This document shows, piece after piece, positions 56,053-64,000 of a stretch of DNA of 64,000 nt. The position numbers and the translations under genes are program-made. Origin of the DNA: Diplolepis rosae (Eukaryota; Arthropoda; Insecta; Hymenoptera; Diplolepididae); the NCBI GenBank assembly GCA_030998225.1, contig JAPYXD010000459.1:3472001-3536000 (forward strand), read 5' to 3'. Below the pieces are notes generated by a model. The model was not told where the DNA came from. It did not search any database and worked only from the letters and a program-made list of their open reading frames with translations. Within the stretch, counting starts at the first letter, position 1; each line of letters opens with the position of its first letter.

Positions 56053-56100
56053 GTGGCCAAGTAATGCGCGAATTCTTAGGGGTATAAGAATTTTTATAAA
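56053..56100 (+). repeat. Monomer type D (representative copy, 48 bp)
   Basis: The core is followed by GAATTCTTAGGGGTATAAG and AATTTTTATAAA. It contains an 8-bp-arm inverted repeat. In my reading it is followed by type E in every recognisable copy, apart from a D/B chimera near 38302. Confidence 0.9.
56071..56092. repeat. Inverted repeat (hairpin-capable) in monomer D (representative)
   Basis: Left arm AATTCTTA at 56071-56078, loop GGGGTA at 56079-56084, right arm TAAGAATT at 56085-56092, followed by TTT. The 8-bp stem is perfect in most D copies. The D subtype with GCCAAATCTTAGG has a weakened left arm. Confidence 0.85.
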
Positions 56101-56155
56101 GTGGCCAAAAAATAATAATTAACACTTAGGGTCCTTAGACTCTGACCTGAATAAA
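56101..56155 (+). repeat. Monomer type E (representative copy, 55 bp), CpG-free, lacks the core
   Basis: After GTGGCC the usual core is replaced by AAAAAATAATAATTAACAC, then TTAGGGTCCTTAGACTC and TGACCTGAATAAA. It has no CpG, unlike every other type. About 82 copies start at 1025, 1365, 2343, 2739, 3373, 3813, 4207, 4794, 6088, 7065, 7461, 8096, 8538, 8932, 9519, 10812, 11208, 11740, 12134, 12867, 13500, 13941, 14334, 14921, 16215, 16610, 17143, 17537, 18270, 18904, 19198, 19730, 20171, 21319, 21715, 22303, 23237, 24889, 25668, 26302, 26596, 27128, 27522, 27963, 29009, 29405, 30338, 31991, 33253, 33979, 34375, 35549, 36622, 38083, 38809, 39204, 40527, 41840, 43103, 43829, 44225, 45687, 46413, 46808, 48129, 49460, 50722, 51448, 51846, 53308, 54034, 54430, 55559, 56101, 56885, 58100, 58634, 60052, 60585, 62002, 62729 and 63122. 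Two subtypes start GTGGCC/GTGGAC or GTGGTC; most GTGGTC copies in the right half also read CCTCAGACTC. Confidence 0.9.
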
Positions 56156-56201
56156 GCGGCCAAGTAATGCGCGAGCACTTCGGACTCAGATTTTCAGTAA
56201 G
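56156..56201 (+). repeat. Monomer type F (representative copy, 46 bp)
   Basis: GCGGCCAAG core, then CACTTCGGACTCAGATTTTC and AGTAAG. It follows E in almost every cassette. Subtypes read CTCTGATTTTC, CTCTGATTTAC, GTACTTCGG or GGACTTCGG. Confidence 0.9.
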
Positions 56202-59200
56202 GTGGCCAAGTAATGCGCGAGTTCAATGGACGTCAGGACTGATATAAATGCAAAAATAGCCGCGTAATACGCGAGATCAAACAAAGTCTGACATAAATAA
56301 GGTGGCAAAGTAATGCGCGAATTCTTAGTACAGAATTTTTATATATAAAGTGGCCAAGTAATGCGCGAGCTCTTCGGACTCAGATTTTCAGTAAGGTGGG
56401 CAAGTAATGCGCGAGTTCAATGGACGTCAGGACTGATATAAATGCAAAAATAGCCGCGTAATACGCGAGATCAAACAAAGTCTGACCTAAATAAGGAGGC
56501 AAAGTAATGCGCGAATTCTTAGGAGTACAGAATTTTTATATAAAGTGGCCAAGTAATGCGCGAGCTCTACGGACTCTGGCTTAAAATTATGTGGCCAAGT
56601 AATGCGCGAGTTCAATGGACGTCAGGACTGATATAAATGAAAAATATCCACGTAATACGCGAGATCAAACGAAATCTGACCTAAATAAGGTGGCAAAGTA
56701 ATGCGCGAATTCTTAGTACAGAATTTTTATATATAAAGTGGCCAAGTAATGTGCGAGTTCAATGGACGTCAGTACTGATATAAATAAAAAAATATGCGCG
56801 TAATACGCGAGTTGAACGCAGTCTGACCTGAAAAGAGTGGCCAAGTAATGCGCGAATTCTTAGGGGTATAAGAATTTTTATAAAGTGGACAAAAAATAAT
56901 AATTAACACTTAGGGTCCTTAGACTCTGACCTTAATAAAGCGGCCATGTAATGCGCGAGCACTTCGGACTCAGATTTTCAGTAAGGTGGCTGAGTAATGC
57001 GCGAGTTCAATGGACGTCAGGACTGATATAAATGCGAAAATAGCCGCGTAATACGCGAGATCAAACAAAGTCTGACCTAAAGAAGGTGGCAAAGTAATGC
57101 GCGAGCTCTTCGGACTCAGATTTTAAGTAAGGTGGCCAAGTAATGCTCGAGTTCAATGGACGTCAGGACTGATATAACTGCAAAAATAGCCGCGTAATAC
57201 GCGATATCAAACAAAGTCTGACCTAAATAAGGTGGAAAAGTAATGCGCGAATTCTTAGTACAGGATTTTTATATAAAGCGGCCAAGTAATGCGCGAGCAC
57301 TTCGGACTCTGATTTTCATTAAGGTGGCTGAGTAATGCGCGAGTTCAATGGACGTCAGGACTGATATAAATGCAAAAATAGCCGCGTAATACGTGAGATC
57401 AAACGAAGTCTGACCTAAAGAAGGTGGCAAAGTAATGCGCGAGCTCTTCGGACTCAGATTTTAAGTAAGGTGGCCAAGTAATGCTCGAGTTCAATGGACG
57501 TCAGGACTGATATAAATGCAAAAATAGCCGCGTAATACGCGAGATCAAACGAAGTCTGACCTAAATAAGGAGGCAAAGTAATGCGCGAATTCTTAGGAGT
57601 ACAGAATTTTTATATAAAGTGGCCAAGTAATGCGCGAGCTCTTCGGACTCTGGCTTAAAATTCTGTGGCCAAGTAATGCGCGAGTTCAATGGACGTCAGG
57701 ACTGATATAAATACAAAAATAGCCGCGTAATACGCGAGATCAAACGAAGTCTGACCTAAATAAGGAGGCAAAGTAATGCGCGAATTCTTAGGAGTACAGA
57801 ATTTTTATATAAAGTGGCCAAGTAATGCGCGAGCTCTTCGGACTCTGGCTTAAAATTATGTGGCCAAGTAATGCGCGAGTTCAATGGACGTCAGGACTGA
57901 TATAAATGCACAAAAAGCCGCGTAATACGCGAGATCAAACGAAATCTGACCTGAATAAGGTGGCAAAGTAATGCGCGAATTCTTAGTACAGGATTTTTAT
58001 ATAAAGTGGCCAAGTAATGCGCGAGCTCTTCGGACTCTGGCTTAAAGTTTTTTGGCCAAGTAATGCGCCAATTCTTAGGGGTATAAAAATTTTTATAATG
58101 TTGTCAAAAAATAATAATTAACACTTAGGGTCCTTAGACTCTGACCTGAATAAAGCGGCCAAGTAGTGCGCGAGCACTTCGGACTCTGATTTACAGTAAG
58201 GTGGCCAAGTAATGCGCGAGTTCAATGGACGTCAGGACTGATATAAATGCAAAAATAGCCGCGTAATACGCGAGATCAAACAAAGTCTGACCTAAATAAG
58301 GAGGCAAAGTAATGCGCGAATTCTTAGGAGTACAGAATTTTTTATAAAGTGGCCAAGTAATGCGCGAGCTCTTCGACTCTGGCTTAAAATTATGGGGCCA
58401 AGTAATGCGCGAGTTCAATGGACGTCAGGACTGATATAAATGCACAAAAAGCCGCGTAATACGCGAGATCAAACAAAGTCTGACCTAAATAAGGTGGCAA
58501 AGTAATGTGCGAATTCTTAGTACAGGATTTTTATATAAAGTGGCCAAGTAATGCGCGAGCTCTTCGGACTCTGGCTTGAAGTTTTTTGGCCAAGTAATGC
58601 GCCAAATCTTAGGGGTATAAGAATTTTTATAATGTGGTCAAAAAATAATAATTAACACTTAGGGTCCTCAGACTCTGACCTGAATAAAGCGGCCAAGTAG
58701 TGCGCGAGCACTTCGGACTCTGATTTACAGTAAGGTGGCCAAGTATTGCGCGAGTTCAATGGACGTCAGGACTGATATAAATGTAAAAATAGCCTCGTAA
58801 TACGCGAGATCAAACAAAGTCTGACCTAAATAAGGAGACAAAGTAATGCGCGAATTCTTAGGAGTACAGAATTTTTATATAAAGTGGCCAAGTAATGCGC
58901 GAGCTCTTCGGACTCTGGCTTAAAATTATGTGGCCAAGTAATGCGCGAGTTCAATGGACGTCAGGACTGATATAAATGCAAAAATAGCAGCGTAATACGC
59001 GAGATCAAACAAAGTCTGACATAAATAAGGTGGCAAAGTAATGCGCGAATTCTTAGTACAGAATTTTTATATATAAGGTGGCCAAGTAATGCGCGAGTTC
59101 AATGGACGTCAGGACTGATATAAATGCAAAAATAGCCGCGTAATACGCGAGATCAAACAAAGTCTGACCTAAATAAGGAGGCAAAGTAATGCGCGAATTC

Positions 59201-59267
59201 TTAGGAGTACAGAATTTTTATATAAAGTGGCCAAGTAATGCGCGAGCTCTACGGACTCTGGCTTAAA

Positions 59268-59285
59268 ATTATGTGGCCAAGTAAT
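59268..59285. repeat. Interrupted palindrome at the C/a junction (representative)
   Basis: ATTATGTGGCCAAGTAAT: ATTA and TAAT arms flank a perfect TGGCCA, with two non-matching bases on each side. The same junction recurs wherever C is followed by a. Confidence 0.6.
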
Positions 59286-59327
59286 GCGCGAGTTCAATGG
59301 ACGTCAGGACTGATATAAATGCAAAAA
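59273..59327 (+). repeat. Monomer type a (representative copy, 55 bp)
   Basis: The core is followed by TTCAATGGACGTCAGGACTG and an AT-rich end (GATATAAATGCAAAAA). It contains an AatII-type palindrome GACGTC. It is the most frequent monomer and is almost always followed by type b. A subtype with ATACAAAAA in place of ATGCAAAAA precedes the b subtype that leads into the D-E-F cassette. Confidence 0.9.
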
Positions 59328-59372
59328 TAGCCGCGTAATACGCGAGATCAAACGAAATCTGAACTAAATAAG
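59328..59372 (+). repeat. Monomer type b (representative copy, 45 bp)
   Basis: The core is changed to GCCGCGTAATACGCGAG, followed by ATCAAACGAAGTCTGACCT and AAATAAG. Relative to the ordinary core, AAG has become GCG and ATG has become ATA, which creates a 13-bp palindrome. It always follows type a; a+b is 100 bp. A subtype with GTTGAACGCAGTCTGACC and GAAAAGA precedes type D. Confidence 0.9.
59332..59344. repeat. 13-bp palindrome in monomer b (representative)
   Basis: CGCGTAATACGCG has two perfect 6-bp arms around one central A. It recurs in nearly every b monomer. Exceptions change one arm base (TACGTG, TACGGG) or the centre (GTTATAC). It looks like a dyad protein-binding site, but no protein can be named from the sequence. 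Confidence 0.85.
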
Positions 59373-59420
59373 GTGGCAAAGTAATGCGCGAATTCTTAGT
59401 ACAGAATTTTTATATATAAA
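59373..59420 (+). repeat. Monomer type B (representative copy, 48 bp)
   Basis: GTGGCAAAG replaces GTGGCCAAG, then an EcoRI-type GAATTC, CTTAGTACAG, and a T-rich tail with TATATAAAG. A 49-bp subtype, for example at 59521-59569, has GAGGCAAAG and CTTAGGAGTACAG. The subtype with GGATTTTT instead of GAATTTTT is also common. It normally follows b. Confidence 0.9.
59391..59408. repeat. Shorter inverted repeat in monomer B (representative)
   Basis: Arms AATTCT and AGAATT around the 6-base loop TAGTAC. The GGAGTAC subtype keeps the same arms with a 9-base loop. The GGATT subtype turns one pair into T-G, which would still pair as U-G in a plus-strand RNA. Confidence 0.75.
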
Positions 59421-59569
59421 GTGGCCAAGTAATGCGCGAGTTCAATGGACGTCAGGACTGATATAAATGCAAAAATAGCCGCGTAATACGCGAGATCAAA
59501 CAAAGTCTGACCTAAATAAGGAGGCAAAGTAATGCGCGAATTCTTAGGAGTACAGAATTTTTATATAAA

Positions 59570-59615
59570 GTGGCCAAGTAATGCGCGAGCTCTACGGACT
59601 CTGGCTTAAAATTAT
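59570..59615 (+). repeat. Monomer type C (representative copy, 46 bp)
   Basis: The core is followed by a SacI-type GAGCTC, TTCGGACTCTGGCTTAAAA and TTAT. Subtypes have CTCTACGG, CTCTTCGACTC (one G lost, a marker of the right half, for example near 31480, 33530, 41330, 48940 and 53580), or end in AAAGTTTTTT before type D. Confidence 0.9.
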
Positions 59616-60051
59616 GGGGCCAAGTAATGCGCGAGTTCAATGGACGTCAGGACTGATATAAATACAAAAATAGCCGCGTAATACGCGAGATGAACATAGT
59701 CTGATCCGAAAAGAGTGGCCAAGTAATGCGCGAATTCTTAGGAGTACAGAATTTTTATATAAAGTGGCCAAGTAATGCGCGAGCTCTTCGGACTCTGGCT
59801 TAAAATTATGTGGCCAAGTAATGCGCGAGTTCAATGGACGTCAGGACTGATATAAATGCACAGAAAGCCGCGTAATACGCGAGATCAAACGAAATCTGAC
59901 CTAAATAAGGTGGCAAAGTAATGCGCGAATTCTTAGTACAGGATTTTTTTATATAAAGTGGCCAAGTAATGCGCGAGCTCTTCGGACTCTGGCTTAAAGT
60001 TTTTTGGCCAAGTAATGCGCCAAATCTTAGGGGTATAAGAATTTTTATAAT

Positions 60052-62001
60052 GTGGTCAAAAAATAATAATTAACACTTAGGGTCCTCAGACTCTGACCTG
60101 AATAAAGCGGCCAAGTAGTGCGCGAGCACTTCGGACTCTGATTTACAGTAAGGTGGCCAAGTATTGCGCGAGTTCAATGGACGTCAGGACTGATATAAAT
60201 GTAAAAATAGCCTCGTAATACGCGAGATCAAACGAAGTCTGACCTAAATAAGGAGGCAAAGTAATGCGCGAATTCTTAGGAGTACAGAAATTTTTATAAA
60301 GTGGCCAAGTAATGCGCGAGCTCTTCGACTCTGGCTTAAAATTATGGGGCCAAGTAATGCGCGAGTTCAATGGACGTCAGGACTGATATAAATGCACAAA
60401 AAGCCGCGTAATACGCGAGATCAAACGAAATCTGACCTAAATAAGGTGGCAAGGTAATGTGCGAATTCTTAGTACAGGATTTTTATATAAAGTGGCCAAG
60501 TAATGCGCGAGCTCTTCGGACTCTGGCTTGAAGTTTTTTGGCCAAGTAATGCGCCAAATCTTAGGGGTATAAGAATTTTTATAATGTGGTCAAAAAATAA
60601 TAATTAACACTTAGGGTCCTCAGACTCTGACCTGAATAAAGCGGCCAAGTAATGCGCGAGCACTTCGGACTCTGATTTACAGTAAGGTGGCCAAGTAATG
60701 CGCGAGTTCAATGGACGTCAGGACTGATATAAATGCAAAAATAGCCGCGTAATACGCGAGATCAAACAAAGTCTGACCTAAATAAGGAGGCAAAGTAATG
60801 CGCGAATTCTTAGGAGTACAGAATTTTTATATAAAGTGGCCAAGTAATGCGCGAAGTCTACGGACTCTGGTTTAAAATTATGTGGACTAGTAATGCGCGA
60901 GTTCAATGGACGTCAGGACTGATACAAACGCAAAAATAGCCTCGTAAGACGCGAGATCAAACAAAGTCTGACATAAATAAGGTGGCAAAGTAATTCGCGA
61001 ATTCTTAGTACAGAATTTTTATATATAAGGTGGCCAAGTAATGCGCGAGTTCAATGGACGTCAGGACTGATATAAATGCAAAAATAGCCGCGTAATACGC
61101 GAGATCAAACAAAGTCTGACCTAAATAAGGAGGCAAAGTAATGCGCGAATTCTTAGGAGTACAGAATTTTTATATAAAGTGGCCAAGTAATGCGCGAGCT
61201 CTACGGACTCTGGCTTAAAATTATGTGGCCAAGTAATGCGCGAGTTCAATGGACGTCAGGACTGATATAAATGCAAAAATAGCCGCGTAATACGCGAGAT
61301 CAAACGAAATCTGAACTAAATAAGGTGGCAAAGTAATGCGCGAATTCTTAGTACAGAATTTTTATATATAAGGTGGCCAAGTAATGCGCGAGTTCAATGG
61401 ACGTCAGGACTGATATAAATGCAAAAATAGCCGCGTAATACGCGAGATCAAACAAAGTCTGACCTAAATAAGGAGGCAAAGTAATGCGCGAATTCTTAGG
61501 AGTACAGAATTTTTATATAAAGTGGCCAAGTAATGCGCGAGCTCTACGGACTCTGGCTTAAAATTATGGGGCCAAGTAATGCGCGAGTTCAATGGACGTC
61601 AGGACTGATATAAATACAAAAATAGCCGCGTAATACGCGAGATGAACATAGTCTGATCCGAAAAGAGTGGCCAAGTAATGCGCGAATTCTTAGGAGTACA
61701 GAATTTTTATATAAAGTGGCCAAGTAATGCGCGAGCTCTTCGGACTCTGGCTTAAAATTATGTGGCCAAGTAATGCGCGAGTTCAATGGACGTCAGGACT
61801 GATATAAATGCACAAAAAGCCGCGTAATACGCGAGATCAAACGAAATCTGACCTAAATAAGGTGGCAAAGTAATGTGCGAATTCTTAGTACAGGATTTTT
61901 ATATAAAGTGGCCAAGTAATGCGCGAGCTCTTCGGACTCTGGCTTGAAGTTTTTTGGCCAAGTAATGCGCCAAATCTTAGGGGTATAAGAATTTTTATAA
62001 T
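60052..62001 (+). repeat. 1.95 kb direct duplication, second copy
   Basis: E spacings 533 and 1417, the same as the preceding block. It differs mainly by point changes, for example type b with GCCTCGTAAT near 60210, which also appears near 58790. Confidence 0.85.
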
Positions 62002-64000
62002 GTGGTCAAAAAATAATAATTAACACTTAGGGTCCTCAGACTCTGACCTGAATAAAGCGGCCAAGTCGTGCGCGAGCACTTCGGACTCTGATTTACAGTA
62101 AGGTGGCCAAGTATTGCGCGAGTTCAATGGACGTCAGGACTGATATAAATGCAAAAATAGCCGCGTAATACGCGAGATCAAACAAAGTCTGAACTAAATA
62201 AGGAGGCAAAGTAATGCGCGAATTCTTAGGAGTACAGAATTTTTATATAAAGTGGCCAAGTAATGCGCGAGCTCTTCGACTCTGGCTTAAAATTATGGGG
62301 CCAAGTAATGCGCGAGTTCAATGGACGTCAGGACTGATATAAATACAAAAATAGCCGCGTAATACGCGAGATCAAACGAAGTCTGACCTAAATAAGGTGG
62401 CAAAGTAATGTGCGAATTCTTAGTACAGAATTTTTATATCAAGTGGCCAAGTAATGCTTGAGCTCTTCGGACTCTGGCTTAAAATTATGTGGCCAAGTAA
62501 TGCGCGAGTTCAATGGACGTCAGCACTGATATAAATGCACAAAAAGCCGCGTAATACGCTAGATCAAACGAAATCTGACCTAAATAAGGTGGCAAGGTAA
62601 TGCGCGAATTCTTAGTACAGGATTTTTATATAAAGTGGCCAAGTAATGCGCGAGCTCTTCGGACTCTGGCTTAAAGTTTTTTGGCCAAGTAATGCGCCAA
62701 ATCTTAGGGGTATAAGAATTTTTATAATGTGGTCAAAAATAATAATTAACACTTAGGGTCCTCAGACTCTGACCTGAATAAAGCGGCCAAGTAATGCACG
62801 AGGACTTCGGACTCTGATTTACAGTAAGGTGGCCAAGTAATGCGCGAGTTCAATGGACGTCAGCACTGATATAAATGCAAAAATAGCCGCGTAATACGCG
62901 AGATCAAACGAAATCTGACCTAAATAAGGAGGCAAAGTAATGCGCCAGGTCTTAGTACAGGATATATATATAAAGAGGCCAAGTAATGCGCGAGTTCAAT
63001 GGACGTCAGGACTGATATAAATACAAAAATATGCGCGTAATACGCGAGTTGAACGCAGTCTGACCTGAAAAGAGTGGCCAAGTAATGCGCGAATTCTTAG
63101 GGGTATAAGAATTTTTATAAAGTGGCCAAAAAATAATAATTAACACTTAGGGTCCTTAGACTCTGACCTGAATAAAGTGGCCAAGTAATGCGCGAGCACT
63201 TCGGACTCTGATTTACAGTAAGGTGGCCAAGTAATGCGCGAGTTCAATGGACGTCAGGACTGATATAAATGCAAAAATAGCCGCGTAATACGCGAGATCA
63301 AACAAAGTCTGACCTAAATAAGGAGGCAAAGTAATGCGCGAATTCTTAGGAGTACAGAATTTTTATATAAAGTGACCAAGTAATGCGCGAGCTCTACGGA
63401 CTCAGATTTTCAGTAAGGTGGCCATGTAATGCGCGAGTTCAATGGAAGTCAGGACTGATATAAATGCAAAAATAGCCGGGTAATACGCGAGATCAAACAA
63501 AGTCTGACCTAAATAAGGTGGCAAAGTAATGCGCGAATTCTTAGGAGTACAGAATTTTTATATAAAGTGGCCAAGTAATGCGCGAGCTCTTCGGACTTTG
63601 GCTTAAAATTATGTGGCCAAGTAATGCTCGAGTTCAATGGACGTCAGCACTGATATAAATGCAAAAATAGCCACGTATTACGCGAGATCAAACGAAATCT
63701 GACCTAAATAAGGTGGCAAAGTAATGCGCGAATTCTTAGTACAGAATTTTTATATATAAGGTGGCCAAGTAATGCGCGAGTTCAATGGACGTCAGGCCTG
63801 ATATAAATGCAAAGACAGCCGCGTAATACGCGAGATCAAACAAAGTCTGACCTAAATAAGGAGGCAAAGTAATGCGCGAATTCTTAGGAGTACAGAATTT
63901 TTTTATAAAGTGGCCAAGTAATGCGCGAGCTCTACGGAGTCTGGCTTAAAATTATGTGGCCAAGTAATGCGCGAGTTCAATGGACGTCAGGACTGATATA
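62002..64000 (+). repeat. HOR-B copy 4, cut by the window edge
   Basis: E spacings 727 and 393 match the start of HOR-B copies. Rare variants follow 53308-55310 at an offset of about 8692-8694, such as AGTGACCAAG before a CTCTACGG monomer (63372, partner 54681) and the CACGTATTACGCG type b (near 63670, partner near 54980). Confidence 0.82.

Larger units (their letters stand above)
58100..60051 (+). repeat. 1.95 kb direct duplication, first copy
   Basis: E spacings 534 and 1418. Matching landmarks lie exactly 1952 bases downstream in the next block, for example 58191 to 60143 and 59637 to 61589. Confidence 0.85.
53308..62001 (+). repeat. HOR-B copy 3, rearranged (8.69 kb)
   Basis: E spacings 726, 396, 1129, 542, 784, 1215, 534, 1418, 533 and 1417. 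The first two match copies 1 and 2; the third is about 192 bases short, close to one a-b-B-C string. The rest is rearranged: a pair of similar segments about 1326 apart (E at 55559 and 56885) and two 1.95 kb direct copies from 58100. No gene is present. Confidence 0.75.
1..64000 (+). repeat. Satellite DNA array spanning the whole window
   Basis: Every stretch can be parsed into head-to-tail monomers of about 45-55 bp. All but one type begin with a version of GGCCAAGTAATGCGCGAG. The tails of types b, C, E and F align with each other around a CTCTGACCT-like segment followed by AT-rich sequence, so the types appear to descend from one ancestral unit of about 46 bp. I saw no inverted monomer, no transposon and no non-repeat insertion. 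GC of the consensus monomers is roughly 29-48% by hand count. Such an array is typical of eukaryotic constitutive heterochromatin; chromosome position and species cannot be read from the window. Both ends of the window lie inside the array, so its true length is unknown. Confidence 0.97.

Noticed and set aside
56071..56100. Rho-independent terminator in D (hairpin plus T-run)
   Set aside because: The stem is AT-rich, the T-run is short, the element recurs about 80 times with no gene upstream, and the context is eukaryotic satellite.
56101..56155. TTAGGG in each E monomer as a telomere signal
   Set aside because: It occurs once per E and is never tandem; there is no TTAGGG or TTAGG array, so it is a chance hexamer inside the monomer.
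56101..56155. E monomer as a remnant of a transposable element
   Set aside because: It has no terminal inverted repeats or target duplication, and its end aligns with the tails of b, C and F, so it is a diverged monomer rather than an insertion.
59328..59372. CENP-B-box-like sequence on the minus strand of monomer b (TTCGTTTGATCTCGCG)
   Set aside because: The TTCG and central A fit the mammalian box pattern, but the CGGG part is replaced by CGCG and displaced by one base. The essential positions are not met.
1..64000. CRISPR array
   Set aside because: There are no unique spacers; the sequence between cores belongs to a handful of recurring monomer tails, and there are no cas genes.
1..64000. 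Repeat-rich protein gene or silk-like coding repeat
   Set aside because: Stop codons interrupt every frame within a few hundred bases at most, and indels between copies are not multiples of three (100, 103, 146, 16).

Overview
The whole 64 kb window is one uninterrupted tandem (satellite) array. I find no gene, RNA gene, transposon or unique-sequence island. It is built from short monomers of about 45-55 bp that share the core GGCCAAGTAATGCGCGAG, all in the same orientation. Pure higher-order satellite over this length, without coding sequence, points to a eukaryotic heterochromatic block such as a centromere, pericentromere, subtelomere or sex/B chromosome. The species cannot be named. The monomers are CpG-rich with only scattered CpG decay, which fits a genome with little CpG methylation (for example many invertebrates); that is an inference.

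I recognise seven monomer types. Type a is 55 bp (tail TTCAATGGACGTCAGGACTG). Type b is 45 bp and carries a CGCGTAATACGCG palindrome. Type B is 48-49 bp (EcoRI site, small inverted repeat, TATATAAAG). Type C is 46 bp (SacI site). Type D is 48 bp with an 8-bp-arm inverted repeat. Type E is 55 bp, AT-rich, lacks the core and has no CpG. Type F is 46 bp. Common strings are a-b-B, a-b-B-C (about 195 bp) and the fixed cassette D-E-F. I count about 82 E monomers; the distances between successive E monomers act as a barcode that exposes the higher-order repeats (HORs).

Layout: 1-1364 is the tail of a left-type repeat. 1365-6087 and 6088-10811 are two near-identical 4.72 kb HOR-A copies. 10812-16214 (5.40 kb) and 16215-21318 (5.10 kb) are rearranged HOR-A copies. 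21319-29008 (7.69 kb) mixes right-type and left-type sequence, and part of it recurs at 29009-31990. 31991-38082 is an enlarged lead-in to HOR-B. 38083-45686 (7.60 kb) and 45687-53307 (7.62 kb) are near-identical HOR-B copies. 53308-62001 (8.69 kb) is a rearranged HOR-B copy holding most of a 1.95 kb tandem duplication. 62002-64000 starts the next copy. Copies differ mainly by gains or losses of whole monomers, as expected for unequal exchange at the shared core.

Open reading frames reach at most 89 codons. The ones listed for the window are all on the minus strand, consist of the same repeat-derived peptides, and are not kept in frame by the monomer lengths; I do not call them genes. Coordinates and counts come from reading by eye; repeat-block edges are good to a few bases.
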